From positions 2,877,014 through 2,941,013 of the forward strand of contig NZ_JAFN01000001.1 in assembly GCF_000526155.1 (NCBI RefSeq): a stretch of 64,000 nucleotides of DNA, in the 5' to 3' direction. This document shows positions 50,055 through 59,952 of this stretch, piece after piece. The notes beneath the pieces are model-generated. The model was not told the origin of the DNA, did no database searches, and worked only from the letters and a program-made list of their open reading frames with translations. Numbering within the stretch: the first letter of the stretch is position 1; the number at the start of each line of letters is the position of its first letter. Position numbers and translations under genes: made by a program. The stretch comes from Deferrisoma camini S3R1 (lineage in GTDB: Bacteria > Desulfobacterota > Deferrisomatia > Deferrisomatales > Deferrisomataceae).

Positions 50055-51570
50055 CCCTCTGCGGCGCCCGCCTCAGCACCGCGTCCAGGGGCTCCATGGC
50101 CCCGGTGTGGCCCCCGATGGCCTCGAAGTCCGAGAGCCGCATGGTGTACTCCACCGGCACAACCAGGGCCGGGGTGGGCACCCAGGTGAAGGCGCCCGAG
50201 AGCACCCGGCCGGCGTCCACCATGAAGTTGATCCCGCCCCCGGGCAGCAGGAACGTGGGCGCCCCGCCCACGGTGAGCCGGGCCCGGCCCTCGTGCACCG
50301 CCCGGGTGAGGCGGATCGGGTGGCGGGTCACACCGGCCCGGGCGCTCCCCCCGGTGCCCCCGCAGTAGATCACCGACACCCGGCTCGGCTCGCAGGTCTC
50401 GGAGATGGCCCGGACGGCCCGCTCGGCCGCCGGGGTCGGCCGGATCACCTCGAGCCCGTGCTCGGGCGTGACCCGGAACAGCACCGCGTTCTGCCCGGTG
50501 GTCTCGGTCACCAGGATCGTGGACCCGGGCGCCACGTCCCTGAGGCCGTCCGGGGCGAACACGTCCCGGGGGTCCGTCACCGAGGTTCCGCCCCAGCCCT
50601 GCCCGTGGTCCCCGAAGTACCGGCCCGGGGTGCTGCGCCGGAACCGGATCCGCACCCCGGAGGGGCTCAGGCCCAGGTGGCGCCCGGCCGGGTGCTCGGT
50701 CAGCACGCCGGTGAGGTGGCTGTCGAGCACGATCACCTCGTCGGCCGCCTCCCGCAGGATGGGCGCGAACAGCCCCAGGGTGGCGCTGCCGCACCCCACC
50801 CGCATCTTGCCCACGGGCACGCCGTCGATCACCGGAGCCTCCCCGAGCCGCACCTCCAGGCGCCGCCCCCCCTCCACCCGGAGCTTCACACGCCCCCGGT
50901 TCACCAGGGCGATCATCACCCGGGCCGCCCGGAACCCGTGGGGCCCCGTGAGCACGTTCACCCCGCCGATGGCGAGCATCTTGGAGCCGTACTCCTCGGT
51001 GGTCACGTGGCCCACGGGCTCCCCGCCGGCCAGCACCCGGGCCCCCTCCCGCCCCAGGGTGAGGTCGGTGTCCACCTTGACCCGGACGCTGCTGTAGCTC
51101 AGGGGGGCCTCGGTCACCACGGTGACCACGTCCACCCCTCCCACGGTGCCGCGCACGATCACCGGGGCCGGCCTGCAGTCGGGGTAGGTGGTCCCCGCCC
51201 CGATGCCCGTGACCAGGGGCTCCCGGATGACGGGCTCCCACTCGGGGCCCACCAGGTCCCGGACGTCCTCGAAGGTGTGGAGCCGCAGGGTACGCACCAG
51301 GGTTCCGCCGCGGGCCTCGTACCGCCGGCACGCGCCGGTGCGGCCCTCGGGGATCCGGCACCCCACCGGGCACGAGCCGCACGGCACCCGGCCGTCCCGG
51401 GGCTCGGGCTCCGCCAGGACCGCGTCCTCGGGGCAGACCTTGGCGCACACCCCGCAGTCCACGCACCCGTCGGAGATCACGGCCACCCGGTCCCGGATGG
51501 CCACGACCTCCAGGGGGCAGTGGGTCACGCACCTGCCGCACGCGGTGCAGCGTTCCGGGTCGATTCGCAC
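50047..51570 (-). CDS. hnr: 6-hydroxynicotinate reductase-like iron-sulfur protein
   Basis: 507 residues from the GTG at 51570, which follows AAAAGGGAAG; a GTG at 51600 would add ten residues. The N-terminus has two ferredoxin motifs (CTACGRCVTHCP, CVDCGVCAKVCP) and then CGSCPVGC. The rest is a large domain with VKVDTDLTLGREGARVLAGG and VVPVEYTMRLSDFEAIGGHTGAM. This matches the ferredoxin-dependent reductase that turns 6-hydroxynicotinate into 1,4,5,6-tetrahydro-6-oxonicotinate in Eubacterium barkeri. The call rests mainly on the adjacent enamidase, with moderate sequence recognition. Confidence 0.77.
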   Translation of the reverse strand: MRIDPERCTACGRCVTHCPLEVVAIRDRVAVISDGCVDCGVCAKVCPEDAVLAEPEPRDGRVPCGSCPVGCRIPEGRTGACRRYEARGGTLVRTLRLHTFEDVRDLVGPEWEPVIREPLVTGIGAGTTYPDCRPAPVIVRGTVGGVDVVTVVTEAPLSYSSVRVKVDTDLTLGREGARVLAGGEPVGHVTTEEYGSKMLAIGGVNVLTGPHGFRAARVMIALVNRGRVKLRVEGGRRLEVRLGEAPVIDGVPVGKMRVGCGSATLGLFAPILREAADEVIVLDSHLTGVLTEHPAGRHLGLSPSGVRIRFRRSTPGRYFGDHGQGWGGTSVTDPRDVFAPDGLRDVAPGSTILVTETTGQNAVLFRVTPEHGLEVIRPTPAAERAVRAISETCEPSRVSVIYCGGTGGSARAGVTRHPIRLTRAVHEGRARLTVGGAPTFLLPGGGINFMVDAGRVLSGAFTWVPTPALVVPVEYTMRLSDFEAIGGHTGAMEPLDAVLRRAPQRDG

Positions 51571-51610
51571 GGCGCTTCCCTTTTTTTGGTCGCGGGTCAC
51601 CCGTGACTCG

Positions 51611-52777
51611 TCACAGATCCCGAACCACCGCCGCCCGCTTCGGGGGCGGGGTGTTGCGGCTCTTGGCCACCACCACCTCCCCGTCCACCAGGATCACGCT
51701 CACCCCCGGGGTGTCCCCGGCCCGGTAGGCCGAGAGCAGGTCGTCCCCCACCGAGCCCATGGGCGCGTCGCAGAACACGAGGTCCGCCGGGGCCCCCGCG
51801 GCGATCCGGCCCTGGGGCAGGCCGTGGCACCGGGCCGTGTTGCCGGTGGCCCACGCGATGGCCACGGCCGGGTCCACCTCCGCCAGGCTCGACAGGTGGG
51901 CGATGACCCGCTGGACCCCCAGGGGGATCACCCCGGTCCCCGACGGCGCGTCGTTGCCGATGATCACCCGGTGGAGGGCCCCGGCGTCCACCGCCTCCCG
52001 GGCCGCGTGCACGGCCATGCGGGGGTTGCCGCAGTGCACGATCTCCACGTAGATGTCGCTCTCCCGGATCACGGCCGAGATCTCCTCCGGGCTCACGGCC
52101 GTGGGCCCGCCGTTGGTGTGGCACGCCACGTCGGCGCCGGCCGCCAGCACCTGCTCGGCCGTGACCGTGGACGAGCCCGGGATCGAGGTCCCCCCCATGT
52201 GCATGAGCACCACCATGCCGTGCCCCTTGGCCCACTCCACCATGGGCCGGGCGTCCTCGGGCCGCTTCACCGCGCCCAGGCCGATCTCCCCCACCGTGCG
52301 CACCCCCTGGGCCGCCATCTCGGCGAAGTCCGCCTCGGTGAGCCCGGGCTCCAGGATCACCGCGCCCCCCTTCACCTTCATGCCCCCGGGCCGGAACGCC
52401 GCAAAGGACCGGGCGGCCAGGATCGCCAGGGCCTTGACCCCGGCCGGGTCCCTGGGCCGGCCGGGCAGGTGCACCTCGCCGGCGCTGACGGCCGTGGTCA
52501 CCCCGCCGTGGAGCTCGCTCTCCAGGAACCCCACCTGCTTCTGCCGGGGGGTGAAGTCCCCCAGCACCGGGTGGACGTGGGAGTCGATCAACCCCGGGGT
52601 GAGCGCGCACCCGTTGGCGTCGATCACCCGGTCCACGTCGCTCTCGGCCACGTCGGCGTCGGGCCCGACGGCCGCGATGACGCCGTCGGCGATGAGCAGG
52701 GTGTCGGCCCCGATGAGGGGGCTCGACACGTCCCCGGAGACCACCGTTCCCAGGTTGATCACCTTGGTTCTCGCCAT
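51611..52777 (-). CDS. ena: Enamidase (1,4,5,6-tetrahydro-6-oxonicotinate hydrolase)
   Basis: 388 residues, closely like the E. barkeri enamidase along its length. Shared stretches include IGTx-type N-terminus VSGDVSSPLIGADTLLI, DSHVHPVLGD with the metal-binding HxH, GGTSIPGSSTVTAEQVL, HTNGGPTAVSPEE, IIGNDAPSGTGVIPLGV and the C-terminal SRNTPPPKRAA. It opens the tetrahydropyridone ring by hydrolysing the enamine and amide, giving 2-formylglutarate and ammonia. It starts 4 bases after the hydroxylase large-subunit gene. Confidence 0.9.
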   Translation of the reverse strand: MARTKVINLGTVVSGDVSSPLIGADTLLIADGVIAAVGPDADVAESDVDRVIDANGCALTPGLIDSHVHPVLGDFTPRQKQVGFLESELHGGVTTAVSAGEVHLPGRPRDPAGVKALAILAARSFAAFRPGGMKVKGGAVILEPGLTEADFAEMAAQGVRTVGEIGLGAVKRPEDARPMVEWAKGHGMVVLMHMGGTSIPGSSTVTAEQVLAAGADVACHTNGGPTAVSPEEISAVIRESDIYVEIVHCGNPRMAVHAAREAVDAGALHRVIIGNDAPSGTGVIPLGVQRVIAHLSSLAEVDPAVAIAWATGNTARCHGLPQGRIAAGAPADLVFCDAPMGSVGDDLLSAYRAGDTPGVSVILVDGEVVVAKSRNTPPPKRAAVVRDL

Positions 52778-52781
52778 CGGA

Positions 52782-55031
52782 TCACTCCTTCCCGCGGCCC
52801 AGGGCCTCGAGCACCTCCTCGAGGCCGGCGGGCAGCCGCCTGATGCGGGCTCCGCAAGCCCTGGCCAGGGCGTTCAGCACGGCCGGGGCGGTGGGGATCA
52901 GGGCGGGCTCCCCCACCCCCTTGGCGCCGAAGGGGCCCGTGGGCTCCGGAGCCTCCACGATCATGGGGTGCACCCGGGGCATGTCCGCGGCCGTGGGGAT
53001 CAGGTAGGTGTCCAGGTTGCGGTCCCGCCCCGGGTCGAACGCCTCCATCAGGGCCATGCCCACCCCCATGGCCACGCCCCCGGTGATCTGGCCGCGGACC
53101 CCCGGGGGGTGCACCCCCCGGCCCACGTCGTGGGCCGCCGCGATCCGTTCCACCCGGACCCGGCCGGTGACCGGGTCCACCCGGACCCGGGCCACCTGGG
53201 CGGCGAACGCGTACGTGGCGTAGGGCACGCCCTGGCCGGTCTCCCGGTCCAGGGGCGTGGCCTCGGGGTCGAACCGGCCCTCCTCCCGGGGCATGCCCCC
53301 GGCCCTGGCGAACGACGAGGCCACCTCGGCCAGGGGAACCTCCCGGGAGGGGAGCGAGCGGCTCCGCACCCGGTCCCCCTCGATCACCAGGTCCTCCGCC
53401 GGGATCTCCAGCAGATCCTCGGCCCGGCGCAGGATCCGCTCCCCCAGGGCCTGGCCCGCCTCGAGCACCGCACCGCCCGAGATGTAGGTCTGGCGGCTCG
53501 CCGACGTGGCCCCGGCGTCGGCCGTGAGCGCGGTGTCGGCCCGGACCAGCCGCACCCGGTCGGGGTCCACCCCCAGGGCGTCGGCGCACACGGCCGTGAG
53601 CACCCGGTCGGAGCCCTGGCCGATCTCGGCCGCGCCCGTGAACAGGGTGAAGCCGCCGTCCTCGTCGAAGCGCACGTGGGCGGTGGAGGGGTTGGACATG
53701 CCCGTGTTGCCGATGCCGTAGTACATGGCCCCCACCCCCACGCCCACGGGGCCGTCGCCTCGCGGGCCCGGGGCACCGTCCCACCGGGCGCGCACGCGCC
53801 CTACCCGCTCCAGGCACTCCCGCAGGCCCACGCTCGGGCCCAGGCGCTGGCCCGTGATGGTGTGCTCGCCGGGGCCCAGGGCGTTCCGGCGCCGCACCTC
53901 CAGGGGGTCGAGCCCCAGGGCATCGGCCACCCGGTCCATCTGGCTCTCGTACCCGAAGGCCACCTGGGGGGCTCCGAACCCCCGCATGGCCCCGGAGAAG
54001 GGGTGGTTGGTGTACACCGCCCGGGACCGCACCCGCACGTTGGGAACCCGGTAGGGCCCGGCCGCGTGCACGGCCGCTCGGATCGCCACGGCCAGGCCGT
54101 AGGACGCGTAGGCGCCGGTGTCGGCCAGGAGGTCGGCCTCCACGGCCAGGAGCCTGCCCTCCCGGTCGGCGGCGGTTCGGTAGCGCATCCGGAAGGGGTG
54201 GCGCTTGGACGAGGCCGCGAACGACTCCTCCCGGGAGTAGACCAGCCGGCAGGGCCGGCCCGTGTGCCACGTGGCCAGGGCCACGAAGGGCTGCACCGAG
54301 AGGTCCAGCTTGCCCCCGAACCCGCCCCCGGTGGGGGCCTGGATCACCCGGACCCGCTCCTCGGGGAGCCCCAGGAGCCGGCACAGGTCCCGCCGGTCGT
54401 AGTGGGGATTCTGGGTGCAGCACACCACCACCAGGACCCCGTCCTCCAGGTAGGCCACCCCGGCCTCGGGCTCGATGTAGGCGTGCTCGATCCGGGAGGT
54501 CTCGTAGGTGCCCTCCACTACCACGGCCGCCTCGGACAGCGCCCTGTCCACGTCGCCCCCCACGACCCGCTGCTCGAAGCACAGGTTGCCCCGCTCGTGG
54601 ATCCGCACGGCCGCCGCCTCCAGGGCCTCGGCCGGGTCCAGCACCGCCGGCAGGGGCTCGTACGCCACCCGCACCCTCCGGGCCCCCTCCGCCGCCGCCT
54701 CCGGGGTCTCGGCCGCCACCAGGGCCACCGGGTCCCCCACCATCCGGACCCTGTCCTCGGCAAGGAGGTGCTGGTCGGCCGTGGGCCGGATGATCCCGTA
54801 GCGGTTCTCCCCGGGCACGTCGGCCGCCGTGAACACCCGCACCACCCCGGGCACGGCCGCGGCCTCCCCCACATCGATGCCGGTGACCCGCGCATGGGCC
54901 TCGGTGGAGCGCACCACGGCCAGGTGGAGCATCCCGGGGACCTTGAGGTCGGCCGCGAACCGCACCCGGCCCAGGACCTTGTCCAGGAGGTCCCTCCGGG
55001 GGCTGCGGGAGCCCACGGCCCCGCGCGGCAT
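52782..55031 (-). CDS. Molybdenum hydroxylase large subunit (candidate nicotinate dehydrogenase)
   Basis: 749 residues, xanthine-dehydrogenase-type Mo subunit from an ATG overlapping the FAD-subunit stop (TGATG). It has the a/b hammerhead domain, then Mo-cofactor motifs GGGFGGK near residue 240, GAMRGFGAPQ near 340, GATSASRQTY near 500, and the active-site Glu in GAKGVGEPAL near 720. It lacks the AYRCSFR loop of CO dehydrogenase. Hydroxylation of nicotinate at C6 is inferred from neighbours. In E. barkeri this subunit is split in two (NdhL, NdhM); here it is one chain. Confidence 0.85.
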   Translation of the reverse strand: MPRGAVGSRSPRRDLLDKVLGRVRFAADLKVPGMLHLAVVRSTEAHARVTGIDVGEAAAVPGVVRVFTAADVPGENRYGIIRPTADQHLLAEDRVRMVGDPVALVAAETPEAAAEGARRVRVAYEPLPAVLDPAEALEAAAVRIHERGNLCFEQRVVGGDVDRALSEAAVVVEGTYETSRIEHAYIEPEAGVAYLEDGVLVVVCCTQNPHYDRRDLCRLLGLPEERVRVIQAPTGGGFGGKLDLSVQPFVALATWHTGRPCRLVYSREESFAASSKRHPFRMRYRTAADREGRLLAVEADLLADTGAYASYGLAVAIRAAVHAAGPYRVPNVRVRSRAVYTNHPFSGAMRGFGAPQVAFGYESQMDRVADALGLDPLEVRRRNALGPGEHTITGQRLGPSVGLRECLERVGRVRARWDGAPGPRGDGPVGVGVGAMYYGIGNTGMSNPSTAHVRFDEDGGFTLFTGAAEIGQGSDRVLTAVCADALGVDPDRVRLVRADTALTADAGATSASRQTYISGGAVLEAGQALGERILRRAEDLLEIPAEDLVIEGDRVRSRSLPSREVPLAEVASSFARAGGMPREEGRFDPEATPLDRETGQGVPYATYAFAAQVARVRVDPVTGRVRVERIAAAHDVGRGVHPPGVRGQITGGVAMGVGMALMEAFDPGRDRNLDTYLIPTAADMPRVHPMIVEAPEPTGPFGAKGVGEPALIPTAPAVLNALARACGARIRRLPAGLEEVLEALGRGKE

Positions 55032-55891
55032 CACGACCCGCCTCCCCGGGCCCGGGCCGCGGCCTCCAGGGCCGTGCGGGCCACCAGGCCGCGCACCACC
55101 GGGAGCTTGTAGGCCATGGAGGGCCTGCCGCCCGAGACCGCCCTCACCGCCTCCTCGGCCGCCCGGCCCGCCTCCTCGGCCGAAGCCGGGTCGAAGCCCC
55201 GGGCCAGGGCGGTCTCGGCACCGGGGATCCTCCGGGGGCTCGGGAACACCCCGCCCAGGGAGATCCGGGCCCACCCACGGGCCGGGTCCGCCGCCACGGC
55301 CACGGAAAGGCGCGCGATGGAAACGGCCCATCGCCGGCCCACCTTCTCGAAGGCGGCCCCGTGGGGCCCGGGGAGCGGCACGATCAGGGCCGTGAGGATC
55401 TCCGCCCCCCCAAGGGCCGTGCGGCCCGGGCCGGTCACCAGGTCCCCCAGGGGAACCCGCCGGACCCCGCCGGGGCCCGCGATCTCGGCCGCCGCGCCCA
55501 GGGCCGCGAGGGCCGGGGGCGTGTCGGCGGCCACCGAAGCGTTCACCACGTTTCCCCCAAGGGTGCCGAGGTTGCGGATCTGGGCCGAGCCCACCACCCG
55601 GGCCGCCAGCGCCAGGAGCGGGACCCGGCTCCCCACCACGGGGTCGGCGGCGAGCCGGGCGTGGGTCACGCACGCGCCCACCCGCACCGCACCGCCCTCC
55701 TCGGCCAGGGCCCGGAGCTCGGGGATCCCGGTCAGGTCCACCAGGGCCTCCGGGGCGGCCTCCCCCCGCCGGAGGGCGACGACCAGGTCGGTCCCCCCGG
55801 CCACGGGCCGGGCCGCGGGGCCCAGGTCCGCCAGCAGGCCCACGGCCTCGGCAACCGAGGTGGGGCGCAGGTACCGGCGCGGCCGGGTCAT
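55031..55891 (-). CDS. Molybdenum hydroxylase FAD subunit
   Basis: 286 residues of the CoxM/XdhB medium-subunit family. FAD-binding motifs VAGGTDLVV (about 32-40) and IRNLGTLGGNVVNAS (about 105-119) are present. The start overlaps the small-subunit stop (ATGA) and its own stop overlaps the large-subunit start. The three chains form one heterotrimer in the order small-medium-large. Confidence 0.88.
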   Translation of the reverse strand: MTRPRRYLRPTSVAEAVGLLADLGPAARPVAGGTDLVVALRRGEAAPEALVDLTGIPELRALAEEGGAVRVGACVTHARLAADPVVGSRVPLLALAARVVGSAQIRNLGTLGGNVVNASVAADTPPALAALGAAAEIAGPGGVRRVPLGDLVTGPGRTALGGAEILTALIVPLPGPHGAAFEKVGRRWAVSIARLSVAVAADPARGWARISLGGVFPSPRRIPGAETALARGFDPASAEEAGRAAEEAVRAVSGGRPSMAYKLPVVRGLVARTALEAAARARGGGS

Positions 55892-56418
55892 CGCCCCGCC
55901 ATCTCCCGGGCGGCCGCGCGCACCGCCTCCACGATCTGGACGTAGCCCGTGCACCGGCACAGGTTCCCGGCCAGGGCCTCGCGGATCTCCTCCCGGGTGG
56001 GGTCGGGGTTGCGCCGCAGGAGGGCGGCGGCCGACAGAAGCATGCCCGGGGTGCAGTACCCGCACTGGACCGCGTGCTTGCGGATGAACCACTGTTGCAG
56101 GGGGTGGAGGGCCTCCGGCCCCCCCAGACCCTCCACGGTGGTCACCTCCCGGCCGTCCACCTTGCCGGCCAGCACCAGGCACGCGTTCACGGCCTCGCCG
56201 TCCAGGAGCACGGTGCACGCGCCGCACTCCCCCACCCCGCACCCCTCCTTGGCCCCCACGAGGTCGAACACCTCCCGCAGGACCCACAGGAGCGTGCGGT
56301 GGGGCTCGACCCGGGCCTCCACGGGCCTCCCGTTGAGGACGAACCGGATCGTGAGCCCCTCGGCCGGGGGCTCCCCGGACGGGCTGGAATCCCGGGATGC
56401 TGGAACGCTGGAAGGCAC
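55888..56418 (-). CDS. Molybdenum hydroxylase [2Fe-2S] subunit
   Basis: 176 residues. It has a plant-type [2Fe-2S] site CGVGECGACTV with a downstream Cys (NACLV), and the second, XDH-family site CGYCTPG with CRCTGY. The first 20 residues are Ser/Pro-rich and poorly conserved, so a start further in is possible. It passes electrons from the Mo site to FAD. Confidence 0.88.
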   Translation of the reverse strand: MPSSVPASRDSSPSGEPPAEGLTIRFVLNGRPVEARVEPHRTLLWVLREVFDLVGAKEGCGVGECGACTVLLDGEAVNACLVLAGKVDGREVTTVEGLGGPEALHPLQQWFIRKHAVQCGYCTPGMLLSAAALLRRNPDPTREEIREALAGNLCRCTGYVQIVEAVRAAAREMAGR

Positions 56419-56436
56419 GGTCCCCTCTCCCCCGGC

Positions 56437-57138
56437 TCACACGCTCAGGTACTGCTCGAGCACCCGGGGCCGGGCCAGGAGCTCGTGCATGGGGCCCTCG
56501 TACCGGATGACCCCCTTCTCGATGATGTAGGCGCGGTCGCTCACGGCCGAGCAGAAGGGCAGGTTCTGCTCGGAGAGGAGCACCGTCAGGCCCTCGCGCT
56601 TGAGCTCGGAGATCGCCCGGGCCATCTGCTCCACGATCACCGGCGCGAGCCCCTCGGAGGGCTCGTCCAGGAGGATCACGGCCGGGTTCCCCATCAGGGT
56701 GCGGGCGATGGTGAGCATCTGCTGCTCGCCCCCGCTCATCTGGCCCCCCAGGCGGTCGCGCATCTCCGCCAGGGCGGGGAACAGCTCGAACACCCGGTCC
56801 TCGGTCCACACCGGGCACCCCTCCCGCGGGGGCTGGCGGCCCACCTCCAGGTTCTCCCTCACGGTGAGCTCGGTGAAGATCCGGCGGTCCTCGGGAACGT
56901 ACCCCACGCCGGCCCGGGCGATCCGGTAGGGGGGGCGGCCCGTGATCTCCTCGTCCCCCAGGCGCACGGCCCCCGAGGTGGGGGTCACGAGCCCCATGAC
57001 CGTCTTCAGGGTCGTGGTCTTGCCGGCGCCGTTACGGCCCAGGAGGGCCACCACCTCGCCCCGGTGCACCTCCATGGACACCCCGGACAGGATGTGGGCC
57101 AGGCCGTAGTGGGTGTGGACGTCCTGGAGGGCGAGCAT
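56437..57138 (-). CDS. livF: Branched-chain-type ABC transporter ATP-binding protein LivF
   Basis: 233 residues. Walker A is GRNGAGKTT, the signature is MSGGEQQM, Walker B is VILLDEPSEGLAP and the H-loop is replaced by EQN, typical of LivF. The start overlaps the livG stop (TGATG). Energises uptake with LivG and the fused permease. The position between the regulator and the hydroxylase suggests that the cargo is nicotinate or a related carboxylate, not an amino acid. Confidence 0.9.
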   Translation of the reverse strand: MLALQDVHTHYGLAHILSGVSMEVHRGEVVALLGRNGAGKTTTLKTVMGLVTPTSGAVRLGDEEITGRPPYRIARAGVGYVPEDRRIFTELTVRENLEVGRQPPREGCPVWTEDRVFELFPALAEMRDRLGGQMSGGEQQMLTIARTLMGNPAVILLDEPSEGLAPVIVEQMARAISELKREGLTVLLSEQNLPFCSAVSDRAYIIEKGVIRYEGPMHELLARPRVLEQYLSV

Positions 57139-57923
57139 CAGGTTCCCCCGGGGTGGCAGACCCGGCCCGGGTCCCGGAGCCCATCCCCGGCGCCCAGGTA
57201 GATCTCCTTCACGTGGGCGTTTTCCCGGATGGCCTCGGGGGGGCCCTCGGCCACCAGCCGGCCCCGGTTGAGCACCAGGATCCGGTCGGCGTTGCAGAAC
57301 ACCACGTCCATGTCGTGCTCGGTGAACAGCACCGCGATGTTGCGGTCCTTCACGATCTCGGCCGTGAGCCCCATCAGGGCCACCCGCTCCCCCGGGGCCA
57401 TGCCTGCCGTGGGCTCGTCCATCAGGAGCAGGGCCGGCCGGTTGGCCAGGGCCACGGCCAGCTCCACCCGCTTCAGGTCCCCGTACGCCAGCACCCCGCA
57501 GGGCCGCTCCGCCTGGTCGGCCATGCCCACCAGGTCCAGGAGCTCCATGGCCTCGTCCCGGTGGAGCCGCACGGCCCGGCCCGTGAACCGGTACACCTTC
57601 CGGTGGTGGGAGATCAGGGGCATTTGCACGTTCTCCACCACGGTCATGCTCGGGAAGGTGGCGGTGATCTGGAAGGTGCGGCCCACCCCCTTGCGCCACA
57701 CCTGGCGGGGGCTCAGGCCGGTGATGTCCTCGTCCTCCAGGAACACCCGGCCCCGGTCGGGGCGGAGCTGGCCGTTGAGCATGTTGAAGCAGGTGGTCTT
57801 GCCGGCCCCGTTGGGGCCGATCAGGGCCACGAGCTCCCCCCGGGAAACCCGGAAGTCCACCCCGTCGACGGCCACCACGCCGCCGAACGCCTTACGCAGC
57901 CCTTCCACCCGCAGGAGCGCCAT
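57138..57923 (-). CDS. livG: Branched-chain-type ABC transporter ATP-binding protein LivG
   Basis: 261 residues. Walker A is GPNGAGKTTCFN, the Q-loop region is GRTFQIT, Walker B is LLLMDEPTAGMAP and the H-loop is TEHDMDVV. The signature reads LAYGDLKRVE, the LivG variant of LSGGQ. The start overlaps the end of the permease gene by 32 bases. A C-terminal tail rich in Gly/Pro extends beyond the usual end. Confidence 0.9.
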   Translation of the reverse strand: MALLRVEGLRKAFGGVVAVDGVDFRVSRGELVALIGPNGAGKTTCFNMLNGQLRPDRGRVFLEDEDITGLSPRQVWRKGVGRTFQITATFPSMTVVENVQMPLISHHRKVYRFTGRAVRLHRDEAMELLDLVGMADQAERPCGVLAYGDLKRVELAVALANRPALLLMDEPTAGMAPGERVALMGLTAEIVKDRNIAVLFTEHDMDVVFCNADRILVLNRGRLVAEGPPEAIRENAHVKEIYLGAGDGLRDPGRVCHPGGT

Positions 57924-59778
57924 CGACTCCCCTCCACTCCTCCCCGGAGCGGCCGAACCGGCCCACCAGGTACCCCAGGATCCCCTGGGGGAACAGGATC
58001 ACCAGGCCCACCAGCACGCAGCCCAGGATGAGCTGCCAGTGCTCGGTGTGCCGGTTCACGAACACCTCGAGCACCTTGTACACCCCGGCCCCGACGATGG
58101 GGCCCGACAGGGTCTGGACCCCGCCCAGGAGCACCATCACCAGGGAGTCCACCGACACGGGGATGCTCGAGTAGTCGGGGAACACGCTGCCCTTGAGGAA
58201 CGCGAACAGCCCGCCGGCGGCGGCGGCGAAGAACCCCGCGATCACGAAGCCCACCCACCGGACCCGGCGCACGTGGATGCCGATGGCCTCGGACCGAAGC
58301 GCCGAGTCCCGCCCCGCCCGCAGGGAGTACCCGAAGGGGGCGAAGGCGAGGCGCCGGAGCAGGAACAGGGACACCGCCACCACGGCCAGGGTGAGGTAGT
58401 AATAGGCCAAGGGGCTGCTCACCCAGTCGGAAGGCCAGATGCCCAGGAGCCCGTTGTCGCCGCCCGTGATCCCGTACCACTGGAACAGCACGGCGTACAC
58501 GATCTGGGCGAAGGCCAGGGTGAGCATGGCCGAGTACACCCCGCTCAGGCGCACGCAGAAGTACCCGAACAGCACCGCACCCGCGAGCCCCAGGCCCAGG
58601 GCGGCGGCGAGCCCGAGCCCGGTGCCCACCTGGGCGTAGGTCACGGCCAGGGCCGCCCCGTAGGCCCCCAGGCCGAAGTAGGCCGCGTGGCCGAAGGAGG
58701 CCATGCCCCCCACGGTCATCATGAACCCGAGGCTCGCGGCGAACAGGGCCGAGATGAGCACCTCGCACGCGATCCGGATGTAGTAGGTGGGCAGCAGGTG
58801 GGGCAGAACGGCGGCCGCGGCCAGCACGGCCAGGCAGAAGTACAGGAACCCCCGCCCCAGGAGCCTCAGGGGCGGCTCGTGCTCCCCGGCCGGCGCGCGC
58901 GGGGGGCCCTCGGGCCGGCCCAGGAGGCCCCAGGGGCGGAAGATGAGCACGGCCGCCATGATCAGGAACACGAGCACCAGGGTGATCTCGGGGAAGATCA
59001 GGATCCCGAAGGCGTTGAGCTCGCTGATCAGGACGGCGGCCAGGAAGGCGCCCAGGATGCTCCCCATGCCCCCGACCACCACCACCACGAACACCTCGGC
59101 GATGATGTGGAGGTCCATGGTGTGGTTCACGGCCTCCCGGGGGAGCTGCACCGCGCCCCCGAGGCCCGCCAGGAACGATCCCAGGACGAACACCGAGGTG
59201 AACAGCCACGCCTCGTTCACCCCAAGGGCGCCCACCATCTCCCGGTCCTCGGTGGCCGCCCGCACCAGGGTGCCCCACCGGGTGCGGTGGAACAGCATCC
59301 AGAGCCCGGCGAGCACCAGGGGCCCCAGGGCGATCATGAAGAGCTCGTAGGTGGGGAACGGCTCCCCCAGGATCATCACCGAGCCCCGCAGCCCTGGGGC
59401 CCTGGGCCCCAGCAGATCCTCGGGGCCCCAGATCATCAGCACCAGGTCGGCCACCACGAGCACCAGCCCGAAGGTGGCCAGGAGCTGGAACAACTCCGGG
59501 GCCCGGTAGATCCGGCGCAGGAGCAGGAGCTCCACGGCCGCGCCGATCAGGCCCACCGCGAGGGCGGCGCCCAGGACCGCGGCCCAGTACCCTGCGGCGC
59601 CGGCCGGCAGGGCCTGCACCAGGGTGTAGGCGATGTAGGCCCCGAGCATGTAGAAGGAGCCGTGGGCGAAGTTCACGATGCGGGTGACCCCGAAGATGAT
59701 CGACAGGCCCGAGGCCACCAGGAACAGGGACGAGGCCGAGGCCAGCCCGTTCAGGGCCTGTACCAGGTAGAACTCCAT
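57892..59778 (-). CDS. Fused Liv-type ABC permease (LivH-LivM)
   Basis: 628 residues from the ATG at 59778. Residues about 1-290 are LivH-like (SGLSIIFGVTRIVNFAHGSFYMLGAYI; the EAA-like loop WGTLVRAATEDREMVGALGVN). Residues about 325-628 are LivM-like (GMASFGHAAYFGLGAYGAALAV; FGYSLRAGRDSALRSEAIGI). A linker GRPEGPPRAPAGEHEPP joins them. The two permeases are normally separate genes. The fusion is in one open frame with no sign of a sequencing slip. Confidence 0.9.
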   Translation of the reverse strand: MEFYLVQALNGLASASSLFLVASGLSIIFGVTRIVNFAHGSFYMLGAYIAYTLVQALPAGAAGYWAAVLGAALAVGLIGAAVELLLLRRIYRAPELFQLLATFGLVLVVADLVLMIWGPEDLLGPRAPGLRGSVMILGEPFPTYELFMIALGPLVLAGLWMLFHRTRWGTLVRAATEDREMVGALGVNEAWLFTSVFVLGSFLAGLGGAVQLPREAVNHTMDLHIIAEVFVVVVVGGMGSILGAFLAAVLISELNAFGILIFPEITLVLVFLIMAAVLIFRPWGLLGRPEGPPRAPAGEHEPPLRLLGRGFLYFCLAVLAAAAVLPHLLPTYYIRIACEVLISALFAASLGFMMTVGGMASFGHAAYFGLGAYGAALAVTYAQVGTGLGLAAALGLGLAGAVLFGYFCVRLSGVYSAMLTLAFAQIVYAVLFQWYGITGGDNGLLGIWPSDWVSSPLAYYYLTLAVVAVSLFLLRRLAFAPFGYSLRAGRDSALRSEAIGIHVRRVRWVGFVIAGFFAAAAGGLFAFLKGSVFPDYSSIPVSVDSLVMVLLGGVQTLSGPIVGAGVYKVLEVFVNRHTEHWQLILGCVLVGLVILFPQGILGYLVGRFGRSGEEWRGVDGAPAGGRAA

Positions 59779-59952
59779 GGGTTCCTTCCATGTAACTTCC
59801 GCTGGGACGCTAGGACGCTTTAAAACCCCCGGGATTCCCATGCGCTCCAGGCATCACTCTTCCATGGGACCTCATTGCCTGGGCCCCTGCGACCCGGGCT
59901 GCGGAGCCGGTGAGGGGCCACGGGCGGGCCGCCCGGGGACCGCGGGCTGGCC

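Noticed and set aside
52782-56418. Aerobic CO dehydrogenase (coxSML)
   Set aside because: The large subunit lacks the AYRCSFR active-site loop, and the genes run directly into enamidase.
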